The translations under genes were made by a program, and so were the position numbers. DNA of 33,786 nt from NCBI GenBank assembly GCA_026386955.1, contig JAPLMQ010000188.1, positions 1-33,786 on the forward strand, given 5' to 3'. Source of the DNA: Planctomycetota bacterium (GTDB taxonomy: Bacteria > Planctomycetota > Phycisphaerae > Phycisphaerales > Phycisphaeraceae). A model generated the notes under the pieces. The model saw nothing but the letters and a program-made list of their open reading frames with translations. It did not search any database and had not been told where the DNA came from. Positions 1 through 7,772 of this stretch are shown in pieces. How positions within the stretch are numbered: the first letter of the stretch is position 1; every line of letters begins with the position of its first letter.

Positions 1-535
1 GCGCGCTCGCGGGCTTCTCGTCGGAGAACCAGAGCCGGTCGAGCCAGAGCGTGGCGTCGCCACCGGCGGCGACGGAGATCTTGAGCGCGACCTGCGTCGT
101 CGGCCCCTGGGCGTGGAGCGCCTCGAGGTCGACCACGAGGATGTGGGAGCCGCCGTCGGCGATCGCCTCGTCGTTCCCGGCGAAGCGGATCCCGCCGTGC
201 GTCCCTTCGTAGCCGTGGATGAAATAGTTGCCCCCGCCGACGTCGATGCCCTTCGCGCGGTATTTCACGAGCAGGTAACGGGCATCGCCGTCGGTCTCGG
301 CCTCGCTCAGCACGAGCGTGAAGGGCATCTCCGTCCCGGCCCCGGCGGCGTGGAAGGCGACGGCCGCGCCCTCGGTCTTCACGGCGAACGATTGGGGCTT
401 CCGCGTGATCCACGCGGGCTGCGCCTGCCACCGCGGCGCGGAGGCGCCGCCGACGGGCTCAGCAGCGCGGAGGTCGGCGCACGGGAGGAGCAGCAGCAAG
501 GTGGAGACGAGACACAAATATCGGTCGACTCGCAT
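1..535 (-). CDS. Secreted beta-sandwich protein, 5' end only
   Basis: Reading the minus strand from the ATG at 535 gives 178 codons that stay open to the window edge, so the C-terminus is missing. Residues 1-24 form a signal peptide (MRVDRY, a leucine-rich core, then a small-residue cleavage region near ADLRAAEP). The mature part alternates short hydrophobic strands with glycine/aspartate turns (YLLVKYRAKGI, GGNYFIHGYEG, SHILVVDLEAL, ATLWLDRLWFSDEKP), which looks like a carbohydrate-binding-type jelly roll; the terminal LWLDRLWFSD motif is typical of such modules in large exported planctomycete proteins. The specific family is not recognised. It is divergent from gmaS. The overlapping plus-strand reading frame at 113-646 is its shadow: it lacks a signal peptide and recognisable motifs. 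Confidence 0.7.
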   Translation of the reverse strand, partial: MRVDRYLCLVSTLLLLLPCADLRAAEPVGGASAPRWQAQPAWITRKPQSFAVKTEGAAVAFHAAGAGTEMPFTLVLSEAETDGDARYLLVKYRAKGIDVGGGNYFIHGYEGTHGGIRFAGNDEAIADGGSHILVVDLEALHAQGPTTQVALKISVAAGGDATLWLDRLWFSDEKPASA

Positions 536-849
536 GGGCGGTTCCAGGAGACGGAAGACGGTGCGTGGCAAGCTGCGTTGTCCGATCGGCCCGGGCCATT
601 CTCGTCGATTCGCGGTGGGAGACGAACCCTCTGGACACTCCATTGAGAACAAGCCCACTGATCTCAACAGTACCCCGTCGGGTTCAGTGGGGTCGGCCTC
701 GCGTCACGCCCGGCTCGCCCGCCTGCATTGCGGAATCCTCCTCCGCGGCCCTGCTTTTGCATTCCACCCCCTGTCCGCGCCCTGTCCGCCTCGTTGCGCA
801 GCAGTGGGCCTCTTCTCCGTGACGCGCTTTTCATCGGTGGAGATCGTTC
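536..849. promoter_or_regulatory. Divergent intergenic region before gmaS
   Basis: These 314 bases separate the divergent secreted-protein gene and gmaS, so promoters for both should lie here. I find no confident -35/-10 pair and no sigma-54 (GG-N10-GC) element. A GGTGGAG ribosome-binding site sits just before the gmaS ATG. No credible gene is seen. Confidence 0.4.
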
Positions 850-2250
850 ATGACCAAGGCAATCCTCTCCCCGCCCCCGCCCAAGAGCGTTTCCCGCGTG
901 AAACAACCCGGGCCGGACCCCCGTGTCGCCGAGGCGATCGCGTTCTTGAAGCAGAACGCCGTCAAATTCGTGCTTGCCCAATTTGTAGACATCCACGGCG
1001 TCGCCAAGACCAAGGCCGTCCCGGTCTCGCACTTCACCGACATCCTCACCGACGGGGCCGGTTTCGCCGGGTTCGCCATCTGGGGCCTGGGCATGCAGCC
1101 GCATGACCCGGACTTCATGGCCAAGGGCGACCTGAGCACGCTTTCGCTCGTCCCGTGGCAGACGGGGTATGCCCGCATCGTCTGCGAGGGGTTCGTCAAG
1201 GGCGAGCAGTATCCGTATGACACGCGCTACATCCTCCGCCAGCAGGTCGAGCGGATGGCCGCCCGCGGGTGGACGTTCTGCACGGGCCTTGAGCCGGAGT
1301 TCATGCTCCTGCAGAAGGGCCCGGACGGGAAGCTCGCCCCCGCCGACGCGTCGGACACGCTCGACAAGCCCTGCTACGACTACAAAGGGCTGTCGCGCAG
1401 CCGGGCGTTCATCGAGAAGCTGGTCGACGCGCTGATCGCCGTGGGCATCGACGTCTACCAGGTCGACCACGAGGACGCGAACGGTCAGTTCGAGATCAAC
1501 TTCACCTATTCCGACAGCGTGACCACGGCAGACCGGATCGTCTTCCTGCGCATGGCGGCGGGCGAGATCGCCCGCGAGATGGGGATGATCTGCTCGTTCA
1601 TGCCCAAGCCGATCAGCAGCCGGACGGGCAGCGGGATGCACATCCACATGTCGGTGGTGAAGGAGAAGAAGAACCTCTTCGCCGACGACAGCGACAAGCA
1701 CGGGCTGGGCCTCTCGAAGCTGGCCTACCACTTCCTGGGCGGCGTGCTCAAGCACGCGAGGGCGCTCACGCCCCTGGTCGCGCCGAGCGTCAACTCCTAC
1801 AAGCGGATGGTCGTCGGGCGCTCGCTCTCGGGGGCGACCTGGGCGCCGGCCTACATCAGCTACAGCGACAACAACCGCACCTCGATGGTCCGCGTCCCCT
1901 ACGGCCGGCTTGAGCTCCGCCTCTGCGACTCGGGCTGCAACCAGTACCTCGCGACCGCCGCCGTGATCGCCGCAGGGCTCGACGGCATCGACAACGAGAT
2001 CCAACCGCCCGACCCGCACAACTTCAACCACTACGAGATCTCGCCCGCCGAGCTGGCCGCCAAGGGGATCGGCACGCTCCCGCAATCGCTGCACGAGGCG
2101 ATCCGCGAGCTGGAGAACGACCCGCTATTCGCCGCCCAGTTGGGCGAGCCGATCATCAACGAGTTCATCAAGCTCAAGCAGATCGAGTGGGTGGAGTACC
2201 AGCGGCACGTGTCCGACTGGGAAGTGAACCGGTACCTGGAATATTTCTGA
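850..2250 (+). CDS. gmaS: Gamma-glutamylmethylamide synthetase (glutamine synthetase family)
   Basis: The 466-residue protein belongs to the glutamine synthetase family. An N-terminal beta-grasp region ([16 protein letters not shown], about 44-60) is followed by the catalytic domain: GLEPEFMLL carries a metal-binding glutamate, [12 protein letters not shown] a second acidic patch, SGMHIHMS the metal-binding histidine, and [33 protein letters not shown] the ATP/glutamate end. The family ligates an amine to the gamma-carboxyl of glutamate using ATP. The immediate downstream genes are split glutamate-synthase pieces and a sarcosine-oxidase-type enzyme, the context of gmaS (methylamine) and rhizobial glnT rather than of housekeeping glnA. 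I therefore infer methylamine or another small alkylamine as substrate; ordinary glutamine synthesis is the main alternative. The ATG at 850 has GGAG about 7 nt upstream. Confidence 0.82.
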   Translation: MTKAILSPPPPKSVSRVKQPGPDPRVAEAIAFLKQNAVKFVLAQFVDIHGVAKTKAVPVSHFTDILTDGAGFAGFAIWGLGMQPHDPDFMAKGDLSTLSLVPWQTGYARIVCEGFVKGEQYPYDTRYILRQQVERMAARGWTFCTGLEPEFMLLQKGPDGKLAPADASDTLDKPCYDYKGLSRSRAFIEKLVDALIAVGIDVYQVDHEDANGQFEINFTYSDSVTTADRIVFLRMAAGEIAREMGMICSFMPKPISSRTGSGMHIHMSVVKEKKNLFADDSDKHGLGLSKLAYHFLGGVLKHARALTPLVAPSVNSYKRMVVGRSLSGATWAPAYISYSDNNRTSMVRVPYGRLELRLCDSGCNQYLATAAVIAAGLDGIDNEIQPPDPHNFNHYEISPAELAAKGIGTLPQSLHEAIRELENDPLFAAQLGEPIINEFIKLKQIEWVEYQRHVSDWEVNRYLEYF

Positions 2251-2330
2251 GCGGCGCGACGCGCAGACGCGGCCCGCGCGGATCCAACAGACCCGGTCGG
2301 CCGGAATGAAATGGACGTGGTGGTAAGCAT

Positions 2331-2456
2331 ATGTTGAGCTCTGCCATGATGACCTTGTTGACGCTTTTCCTGATCGTCATCCGCCGGCCCTTGAAAAAGG
2401 GCGTCCTGCACCGACGGTTCCGCTCCTTGTCCGCCACCGACCACACCATTCGCTGA
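2331..2456 (+). CDS. Possible 41-residue membrane peptide
   Basis: This short reading frame fills the gap between gmaS and mgsA and ends 9 nt before the mgsA ATG. It encodes MLSSAMMTLLTLFLIVI followed by a strongly basic tail (RRPLKKG...HRRFRS), the layout of a single-pass membrane peptide with a cytoplasmic positive end. Third codon positions are almost all G or C, like its neighbours. There is no strong Shine-Dalgarno and no homologue I recognise. It could be a chance frame in a transcribed leader. Confidence 0.3.
   Translation: MLSSAMMTLLTLFLIVIRRPLKKGVLHRRFRSLSATDHTIR
2387..2402 (+). other. Perfect hairpin with GAAA tetraloop
   Basis: GCCCTT-GAAA-AAGGGC is a 6-bp perfect stem capped by a GNRA tetraloop, 64 nt before the mgsA start and inside the possible small gene. 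There is no following T-run, so it is not a classic terminator. It may be an RNA processing, stabilising or attenuating element between gmaS and mgsA, or coincidence. Confidence 0.4.
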
Positions 2457-2465
2457 GCCTCCCCC

Positions 2466-3356
2466 ATGTGCGGCATCGTCGGCTTCCTCGCCAAGCCCCA
2501 GTCCCTGCGTGCCCGCCTGGGCGAGGCGGTCGTCCCCATGCTGCTGTGCATGACCGAGCGCGGGCCCGACTCCACCGGCTTGGCCCTCTTCACGCAGGCC
2601 AAGACCGCCGCCCACCGCTTCAACATCCACTGGGCCGGGACGCATGACTGGGACGCGCTGCTGGCGCAGTTCCGCTCCGCCTTCGACCCGGCCGCGAGGA
2701 TCGAGCTGCGCGCCGACCACGCGATCATCCTCGCCGCCGCCGAGCCCGGGCCCGTCCGCGCCTTCTTCGCCCGCGTCGACCCCGCCATCCGCGTCCTCTC
2801 CGTCGGCCACGCGATGGACATCTACAAGGACATCGGCCCGCCCGCGACGGTGGCGGGCAAGTACGGCTTCAAGGGCATGTCCGGCTCGCACGCCGTCGGC
2901 CACACGCGGATGGCGACCGAGTCGGCCGTCTCGCTCGGCCACGCCCACCCCTTCACCACCGGCACCGACTTCTGCCTCGTGCCCATCGGCTCGCTCTCGA
3001 ACTACCACAGCCTCCTCCGCTCGCTCGAGCGGCGCGGCATCCTGTTCGTGACCGACAACGACACCGAGGCCGCCTGCCGCTTCTTCGAGTGGCACATGCG
3101 CGAGGGCGACACGCTCGAGCAGGCGATCGTGCGCGGGTTCGGCGAGCTCGACGGCTTCTACACGCTGCTCATGGCGACCGACGACCGCCTCGTGCTGGTG
3201 CGCGACGCCTTCGCCTGCAAGCCCGCGGTCGTCGCGGAGACGGACGACTACGTCGCGGTGGCGTCGGAGTTCCGCTCGCTGGCGCATTTGCCGGGGATCG
3301 GCGACGCGGAGATCTTCGAGCCCCAGCCCGAGAGGATCTACTCATGGGCCGTGTGA
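2466..3356 (+). CDS. mgsA: N-methylglutamate synthase subunit A (class II glutamine amidotransferase)
   Basis: The protein starts MCGIVGFL: cysteine 2 is the N-terminal nucleophile of class II (Ntn) amidotransferases, so the ATG at 2466 is secure. Other family landmarks are GHTRMATESAVSLGHAHPF (ammonia-site loop), GSLSNYHSLLRSL and TDNDTEAACRFF. At 296 residues it matches stand-alone amidotransferase subunits such as MgsA and GlxB, not the full glutamate synthase. In the N-methylglutamate pathway this subunit acts on gamma-glutamylmethylamide, releasing the methylamine group for transfer. Its end overlaps mgsB by 13 nt, which suggests translational coupling. The alternative name is glxB; orthology to mgs versus glx cannot be settled by eye. 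Confidence 0.82.
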   Translation: MCGIVGFLAKPQSLRARLGEAVVPMLLCMTERGPDSTGLALFTQAKTAAHRFNIHWAGTHDWDALLAQFRSAFDPAARIELRADHAIILAAAEPGPVRAFFARVDPAIRVLSVGHAMDIYKDIGPPATVAGKYGFKGMSGSHAVGHTRMATESAVSLGHAHPFTTGTDFCLVPIGSLSNYHSLLRSLERRGILFVTDNDTEAACRFFEWHMREGDTLEQAIVRGFGELDGFYTLLMATDDRLVLVRDAFACKPAVVAETDDYVAVASEFRSLAHLPGIGDAEIFEPQPERIYSWAV

Positions 3357-4078
3357 CCCCCGCCTCCGGAAGCGTCGCCGCGCCCTCTGCCCCCGCCGTC
3401 ACGCTGGATTTCCCGGCCCTGGGCGTTCGGAAGATCAACGCCTACCTCCACGCCGAGGCGACCCGCGCGGACCATCCGCGCGTCGCCATCGCCAACCCCG
3501 GCGGGGCCCACAACCTCGCGGTGGGGCTCAACGCGCCGATCGACGTGGAGATCATGGGCCACGCCGGCTACTACGCCGCGGGGATGAACAAGCTCGCGAG
3601 CGTCACCGTCCACGGCAACGTGGAGCGCGGCGTGGCGGAGAACATGATGTCGGGCACGGTGCGCGTGAAGGGCAACGCCAGCGAGGCGGCCGGCGCGTCG
3701 ATGCGCGGCGGGTTGCTGGTGATCGAGGGCAACGCCTCCGGGCGCTGCGCCATCTCGCTCAAGGGCGGCGACGTCGTCGTCGGGGGCGACGTCGGCCACC
3801 TCTCCGCATTCATGGCCCAAGCGGGCCGACTGGTCGTCTGCGGCTCCGCCGGCCCGGGCTTGGGCGACTCGCTCTACGAGGCCGTGCTCTACGTCCGCGG
3901 CGAGCTCCACGGCCTGGGCGCCGACGCCCGCGAGGAGCCGCTCACAGCCGACGACGTGGCCTCGCTCACGGCCCTGCTCGCCAAGGCGGGCTTCGGCCAC
4001 AGCCCGCGCGAGTTCAAGAAGGTCGCCTCGGGGCGGACGTTGTATCACTGGAACTCGGACGCCCATCAGGAATATTGA
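3344..4078 (+). CDS. mgsB: N-methylglutamate synthase subunit B (GXGXG domain)
   Basis: This 244-residue protein is a stand-alone GXGXG beta-helix domain, corresponding to the C-terminal domain of glutamate synthase. Glycine-spaced turns repeat through residues 45-200 (VEIMGHAGYYAAGM, VTVHGNVERGVAENMMSGTVRVKGNASEAAG, GGLLVIEGNASGRCAISLKGGDVVVGGDVGHL). In the full-size enzyme this domain is structural and links the amidotransferase and synthase sites; here it is a separate subunit. The ATG at 3344 lies inside the end of mgsA and follows GAGAGG at good spacing; the longer open frame upstream is mgsA read out of phase. Equivalent to glxC in rhizobia. Confidence 0.82.
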   Translation: MGRVTPASGSVAAPSAPAVTLDFPALGVRKINAYLHAEATRADHPRVAIANPGGAHNLAVGLNAPIDVEIMGHAGYYAAGMNKLASVTVHGNVERGVAENMMSGTVRVKGNASEAAGASMRGGLLVIEGNASGRCAISLKGGDVVVGGDVGHLSAFMAQAGRLVVCGSAGPGLGDSLYEAVLYVRGELHGLGADAREEPLTADDVASLTALLAKAGFGHSPREFKKVASGRTLYHWNSDAHQEY

Positions 4079-4127
4079 CGCGGCCATTTGACGCTTGAAA
4101 TCACGCCGTTTTCAGGAATGCCGACCG

Positions 4128-5513
4128 ATGGGGTCCACACCCACGCCGCCGCACGATGATCATGTCCGCCTCTCGCTCCCCGTGGTCGAGGAGGGCTTCT
4201 CCTTCAACCGCCACGTGATGGCCTACGTCCACCAGGCCGCCGAGCGCGGGCTCTACGACATCCGCGGCCTGGGCGCGAAGCGCAAGCTCCCCACCTTCGA
4301 CGACCTCTCCTTCCTCACCGCCTCCGCCTCGCGCTACCCGCTCGAAGGCTACCGCGAAAAGTGCGCCTCCAAGACCGTCCTGGGCACGCGCTTCGCCAAG
4401 AAGCCCATCGAGCTCGAGACGCCCATCACCGTCGCCGGCATGAGCTTCGGCGCCCTCTCGGCGAACGCGAAGGAGGCCATCGGCCGGGCCGCCTCCGCCG
4501 TCGGCACCAGCACCACCACCGGCGACGGCGGCATGACCCCCGAGGAGCGGCAGTCCAGCAAGACCCTCGTCTACCAATGCCTTCCCTCGCGCTACGGCTT
4601 CGACCCCGACGACCTGCGCAAGGCCAACGCCATCGAGGTCGTCATCGGCCAAGGCGCGAAGCCCGGCGGGGGCGGGATGCTGCTCGGCCAGAAGATCAGC
4701 GCCCGCGTCGCCGTCATGCGCACGCTCCCCGAGGGCATCGACCAGCGCAGCGCCTGCCGCCACCCCGACTGGACCGGGCCCGACGACCTGACCATCAAGA
4801 TCGAGGAGCTGCGCGAGATCACCGACTGGCAGGTGCCGATCTACGTCAAGGTCGGCGCGACGCGCGTGAAGGACGACGTGAAGCTCGCGGTAAAGGCGGG
4901 GGCCGACGTCGTGGTCGTCGACGGCATGCAGGGCGGGACCGCGGCCACGCAGCAGGTCTTCATCGAGCACACGGGGATTCCCACGCTCGCCGCGGTGCGC
5001 CTCGCGGCCGAGGCGCTGGAGGAGCTCGACATGGTCGGGCAGGTGCAGTTGATCATCTCGGGCGGCGTGCGCACCGGGGCCGACGCCGCGAAGGCCCTCG
5101 CGCTGGGGGCCGACGCCGTCGCCGTCGGGCAAGGCGTGCTGATGGCCCTGGGCTGCAACCGCCCCGCCTACCTGCGCGACGGCCACGCCGTCGACGTCGC
5201 CGCCGACTACGCCGCGCTCGGCACCGCCGCGGGCTACTGCCACCACTGCCACACCAGCAAGTGCCCCGTCGGCGTCACCACCCAGGACCCGATCCTCGAG
5301 ACCCGCCTCACGCCCGACGTCGGCGCCCGCTGGCTCAAGAACTACCTGCAGGTGATGACCATGGAGCTGACCACGCTCGCCCGCGCCTGCGGGAAGTCGA
5401 ACGTCCACCACCTCGAGCGCGAGGACTTGGTCGCCCTCACCGTCGAGGCGGCCGCGATGGCGAAGGTCCCCCTCGCCGGCACCGACTGGATCCCCGGCAC
5501 GCGGGGCTTCTGA
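4128..5513 (+). CDS. mgsC: N-methylglutamate synthase subunit C (FMN/Fe-S synthase domain)
   Basis: The protein is the FMN-binding central domain of glutamate synthase as a separate 461-residue subunit. Visible motifs are GMSFGALSANAKEAIG (start of the barrel), TTTGDGGMTPEER, GQGAKPGGGGMLLG, the phosphate-binding IISGGVRTGADAAKALALGADAVAVGQ, and three cysteines at about 371, 374 and 379 (YCHHCHTSKCPVGV) that would hold an iron-sulfur cluster. With MgsA and MgsB it should transfer the amine from gamma-glutamylmethylamide onto 2-oxoglutarate. I chose the ATG at 4128 (AGGA upstream, normal N-terminus); a TTG at 4095 would add 11 residues. The next gene starts 2 nt after its stop. Equivalent to glxD. 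Confidence 0.82.
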   Translation: MGSTPTPPHDDHVRLSLPVVEEGFSFNRHVMAYVHQAAERGLYDIRGLGAKRKLPTFDDLSFLTASASRYPLEGYREKCASKTVLGTRFAKKPIELETPITVAGMSFGALSANAKEAIGRAASAVGTSTTTGDGGMTPEERQSSKTLVYQCLPSRYGFDPDDLRKANAIEVVIGQGAKPGGGGMLLGQKISARVAVMRTLPEGIDQRSACRHPDWTGPDDLTIKIEELREITDWQVPIYVKVGATRVKDDVKLAVKAGADVVVVDGMQGGTAATQQVFIEHTGIPTLAAVRLAAEALEELDMVGQVQLIISGGVRTGADAAKALALGADAVAVGQGVLMALGCNRPAYLRDGHAVDVAADYAALGTAAGYCHHCHTSKCPVGVTTQDPILETRLTPDVGARWLKNYLQVMTMELTTLARACGKSNVHHLEREDLVALTVEAAAMAKVPLAGTDWIPGTRGF

Positions 5514-5515
5514 CC

Positions 5516-6682
5516 ATGTCCAATTCCAAGTCCAACACCTTCGACGTCATCGTCATCGGCGTGGGCGGCATGGGCTCCGCGACCTGCCTCCATCTCGCCA
5601 AGCGCGGCGTGCGCGTGCTCGGCCTCGAGCAGTTCGACATCCCCCACGGCCTGGGCTCCTCCCACGGCTACTCGCGGATGATCCGCCTCGCCTACTTCAA
5701 CCACGCCGACTACGTCCCCCTCCTCCGCCAGGCCTATCTCCTCTGGCAGCAGCTCGAGAACGACTACGGCGGCCTCTGCGGCGGGGGCAAGCTCATCCAC
5801 CTCACCACCGGCCTCTACATCGGCCCGCCCGGCTGCCGCGTCGTCGACGGCTCGCTCAAGGCCTGCCTGCAACACAACCTCGGCCATGACAAGCTGAGCC
5901 ACGCCGACCTCGCCCACGAATACCCGCAGTTCACGCTCCCGGAGGACTACGCCGGCCTGCGCGACCACAGCGCCGGCTTCGTCCTCCCCGAGCGGGCCAA
6001 CTCCGCCCACAGCGAACTCGCGATGCGCGCCGGCGCCGAGTTGCACGGCCGCGAACCCGTCCTCGGCTGGACCAGCGACGGCAAGACCGCCACCGTCACC
6101 ACCACCCGCGCGACCTACCACGCCGCCCGCCTCGTCTTCACCGGCGGGGCCTGGACCGTAGGCCTCCTCAAGGACCTGGGCGTCAAGCTCCTGGTCACCC
6201 GCCAGATGCTCGGCTGGACCTGGCCGCGCACGCCCGACCACTTCAAGCTCGGGCAGTTTCCCGTCTGGATCCTCGACCTGCCCGACGGCGACAACTACTA
6301 CGGCTTCCCCATGATGCCCGACAACCCGGGCTTCAAGTTCGCCTACGACAAGCGCGGCATCCCCAGCGAACCCGACCGCCTGCAGCGCGAGCCCACCGCC
6401 GACGACGAGGCCCGCCTCCGCCCCTTCCTCAAGGACTTCATCCCCTCCGCCGACGGCCCGCTGCTCTCCATCCGCGCCTGCATGTACACCAACTCGCCCG
6501 ACCACCAGTTCATCCTCGACCGCCACCCGACGCACCCCAACGTCAGCCTCGCCTGCGGCTTCAGCGGCCACGGCTACAAGTTCGCGCCGGTGATCGGGCA
6601 GATCATGGCCGACCTGGCGCTCGAAGGGCGCTCGACGTTGCCGATTGAATTTCTTGGTTTGAACAGGTTCGCGAAGAGCTAA
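5516..6682 (+). CDS. Monomeric sarcosine oxidase-type FAD enzyme, candidate N-methylglutamate oxidase
   Basis: The 388-residue protein matches the monomeric sarcosine/N-methyltryptophan oxidase family. The dinucleotide fold is VIVIGVGGMGSATCLHLAKRG; GLGSSHGYSRMIRLAY matches the flavin-contacting segment; Lys274 in NPGFKFAYD matches the oxygen-activating lysine; Cys322 in ACMYTNSPDHQFILD matches the covalent-FAD cysteine; Lys355 in GFSGHGYKF matches the carboxylate-binding lysine. Family members oxidise N-methyl amino acids to the amino acid, formaldehyde and hydrogen peroxide. Lying 2 nt after mgsC, its probable substrate is the N-methylglutamate made by the upstream genes, in place of MgdABCD. 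Substrate identity is inference; sarcosine or pipecolate cannot be excluded. The cytoplasm is expected, as no signal peptide is seen. Confidence 0.82.
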   Translation: MSNSKSNTFDVIVIGVGGMGSATCLHLAKRGVRVLGLEQFDIPHGLGSSHGYSRMIRLAYFNHADYVPLLRQAYLLWQQLENDYGGLCGGGKLIHLTTGLYIGPPGCRVVDGSLKACLQHNLGHDKLSHADLAHEYPQFTLPEDYAGLRDHSAGFVLPERANSAHSELAMRAGAELHGREPVLGWTSDGKTATVTTTRATYHAARLVFTGGAWTVGLLKDLGVKLLVTRQMLGWTWPRTPDHFKLGQFPVWILDLPDGDNYYGFPMMPDNPGFKFAYDKRGIPSEPDRLQREPTADDEARLRPFLKDFIPSADGPLLSIRACMYTNSPDHQFILDRHPTHPNVSLACGFSGHGYKFAPVIGQIMADLALEGRSTLPIEFLGLNRFAKS

Positions 6683-6683
6683 G

Positions 6684-6716
6684 CGGTGCGGCGCCCGAAG
6701 CTCCGTCGCCGCGCCG
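6684..6716. terminator. GC-rich hairpin after the gmaS-mgs cassette
   Basis: A stem of about 10 bp (GGTGCGGCG pairing with CGCCGCGCC, one G-U) around a 13-nt loop begins 2 nt after the oxidase stop codon and lies between convergent genes. It has no clear T-tract, so it may stop transcription weakly or protect the mRNA 3' end. Confidence 0.4.
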
Positions 6717-6761
6717 TCATGAAATGGCCTGGACCGCGATGACACGGAACCCGGCGCTGCG

Positions 6762-7121
6762 TCAATCCTCAAACCCACCCAGCAGGCAGCGGCAGCGCAC
6801 GCGGAACGAACCATCCGCCTCGGCGTCGACCGCGAGGATCTCGGCGAGGATCGGCGGGGTGTGGGGCGCGGCGCGGAACGACAGCCGCTCGCCCACGCGC
6901 ACAGCGACGCGAGTCCGCAGGGCCACGCCGCCGGGCGAGGTGTTGAGCACCTGGGCGTCGGCCAAGGGCAGGACGGGGATCACCCGGCTCACGCCGATGT
7001 TTCCCGCAGGGGCGCGGCGGTCCTTCCGCCGACGGTCGGCCAGCGCGTGCGCCGCTGCATCGTCTCCGGGGGCGGAGGCGGCCGCGGCGCGCGGGGAATC
7101 CGGGTGGTCCTTGTCTGTCAT
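6762..7121 (-). CDS. PilZ-like domain protein
   Basis: The 119-residue protein has an acidic/alanine-rich N-terminus, then RRRKDRRAP followed about 30 residues later by VLNTSPGGVALRT. This matches the PilZ signature (RxxxR then D/N-x-S-x-x-G), the c-di-GMP contact residues. The rest (VGERLSF, PILAEILAVD, FRVRCRCLLGGF) fits the short PilZ beta-barrel. The ATG at 7121 has GGGGAG about 8 nt upstream; an ATG five codons earlier is less well placed. It stands alone and converges on the sarcosine-oxidase-type gene. Whether it binds c-di-GMP is not shown, since the second motif begins with N rather than D. Confidence 0.65.
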   Translation of the reverse strand: MTDKDHPDSPRAAAASAPGDDAAAHALADRRRKDRRAPAGNIGVSRVIPVLPLADAQVLNTSPGGVALRTRVAVRVGERLSFRAAPHTPPILAEILAVDAEADGSFRVRCRCLLGGFED

Positions 7122-7250
7122 GGCCAATCTCCCCAAGGGCTCGCGCCCTCAACGTCCGACGCCCTCGCGCCGGACGGACCGAACAGCAAATGATTCATCG
7201 CAAAGCCGGCCCGCCGCATCATTCGACGAGGCACGGGCTCAAGATCAGGC

Positions 7251-7538
7251 TCAGACGCGGAAGAGCGTCCCGCGCTTGACCTTCCCCGCCAGGAGACTCG
7301 AGCGGATCGCCCGCCCGGGGTTGGCCGCGATCATCGCGGCCCGCGTGGCGTAGGGGATGATCTCCAACTCGCCCTCGGGCTGGGCGGGAGGCGGCGCGAA
7401 CATGCCCTGCGACTCCTGCACCTCAAGGACGGGGCCGGCCTCCGGCAGCGGAGCCTGTTGATCAAATGTCGCGCCCGTGTCCGCCAAGCGCAGCATCGGC
7501 CGCGCGGCGGGTTCGTTCGGGCCAGTGGCGTCGGTCAT
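7251..7538 (-). CDS. Small hypothetical protein
   Basis: The family is not recognised. The 95-residue product (from MTDATGPNEP) has a proline/glutamate-rich, probably disordered first half and a conserved-looking end, LEIIPYATRAAMIAANPGRAIRSSLLAGKVKRGTLFRV. I prefer the ATG at 7538 because GAGGAG lies 9 nt upstream; an in-frame ATG at 7574 (GGGAAG 4 nt upstream) would add 12 residues. It lies on the same strand as the PilZ-like gene but 129 nt upstream of it. No signal peptide or membrane helix is seen. Confidence 0.5.
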   Translation of the reverse strand: MTDATGPNEPAARPMLRLADTGATFDQQAPLPEAGPVLEVQESQGMFAPPPAQPEGELEIIPYATRAAMIAANPGRAIRSSLLAGKVKRGTLFRV

Positions 7539-7665
7539 GGCGGGCGGCTCCTCGCAGGCGGTCTCTTCTCTCATCCAACTTCCCGAGCGAACAGGCGCAA
7601 TGGCTTGCGCCTCTATTGAATCGGCGAGCGGCGGGCAGCGGTTGAGCCCTCGCTCCAGATGGGGC

Positions 7666-7746
7666 GTTATCGGCGAATATCGCGCGAATGGATGGGTTAT
7701 CGCCCGTCGAAACGGGCGAAATGAACATGGCCGCGAGTTATCGGCG
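7666..7746. repeat. Three GTTATCGSC repeats spaced about 30 and 41 bp
   Basis: GTTATCGGCG (7666-7675), GTTATCGCCC (7696-7705) and GTTATCGGCG (7737-7746) are direct repeats with start-to-start distances of 30 and 41 bp, close to 3 and 4 helical turns. They lie upstream of the small minus-strand gene and could be binding sites for one regulator. Confidence 0.4.
7700..7719 (-). terminator. Hairpin downstream of nuoC
   Basis: TCGCCCGT-CGAA-ACGGGCGA is a perfect 8-bp stem; in minus-strand RNA the loop is UUCG. It lies 53 nt past the nuoC stop. There is no strong U-tract, so termination is only suggested. Confidence 0.45.
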
Positions 7747-7772
7747 GGACGTCGCGCCGCGACGAACCGGGC

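Noticed and set aside
566-585. Possible sigma-54 promoter (TGGCA ... TTG) before gmaS
   Set aside because: The GG to GC spacing is wrong and the GC of the -12 element is missing.
664-2094. Long minus-strand open frame opposite gmaS
   Set aside because: Antisense shadow caused by high GC: arginine/valine/glycine-rich, no motifs, while the plus strand encodes a clear glutamine-synthetase-family protein.
2251-2465. Glutamine riboswitch in the gmaS-mgsA gap
   Set aside because: The conserved glnA or downstream-peptide motif core is not present; only a simple hairpin is visible.
4095-4127. Extended N-terminus of mgsC from a TTG
   Set aside because: The added residues are not family-like and the ATG at 4128 has AGGA upstream.
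4101-6814. Two long minus-strand frames opposite mgsC and the oxidase
   Set aside because: Composition is typical of reverse frames (runs of V, G, D, H) and the plus strand has conserved catalytic motifs throughout.
7462-7728. 88-codon minus-strand frame starting MFISPVSTGDN
   Set aside because: Runs through the repeat/hairpin region and then out of phase over the better-supported small gene; the second half is arginine-rich shadow sequence.
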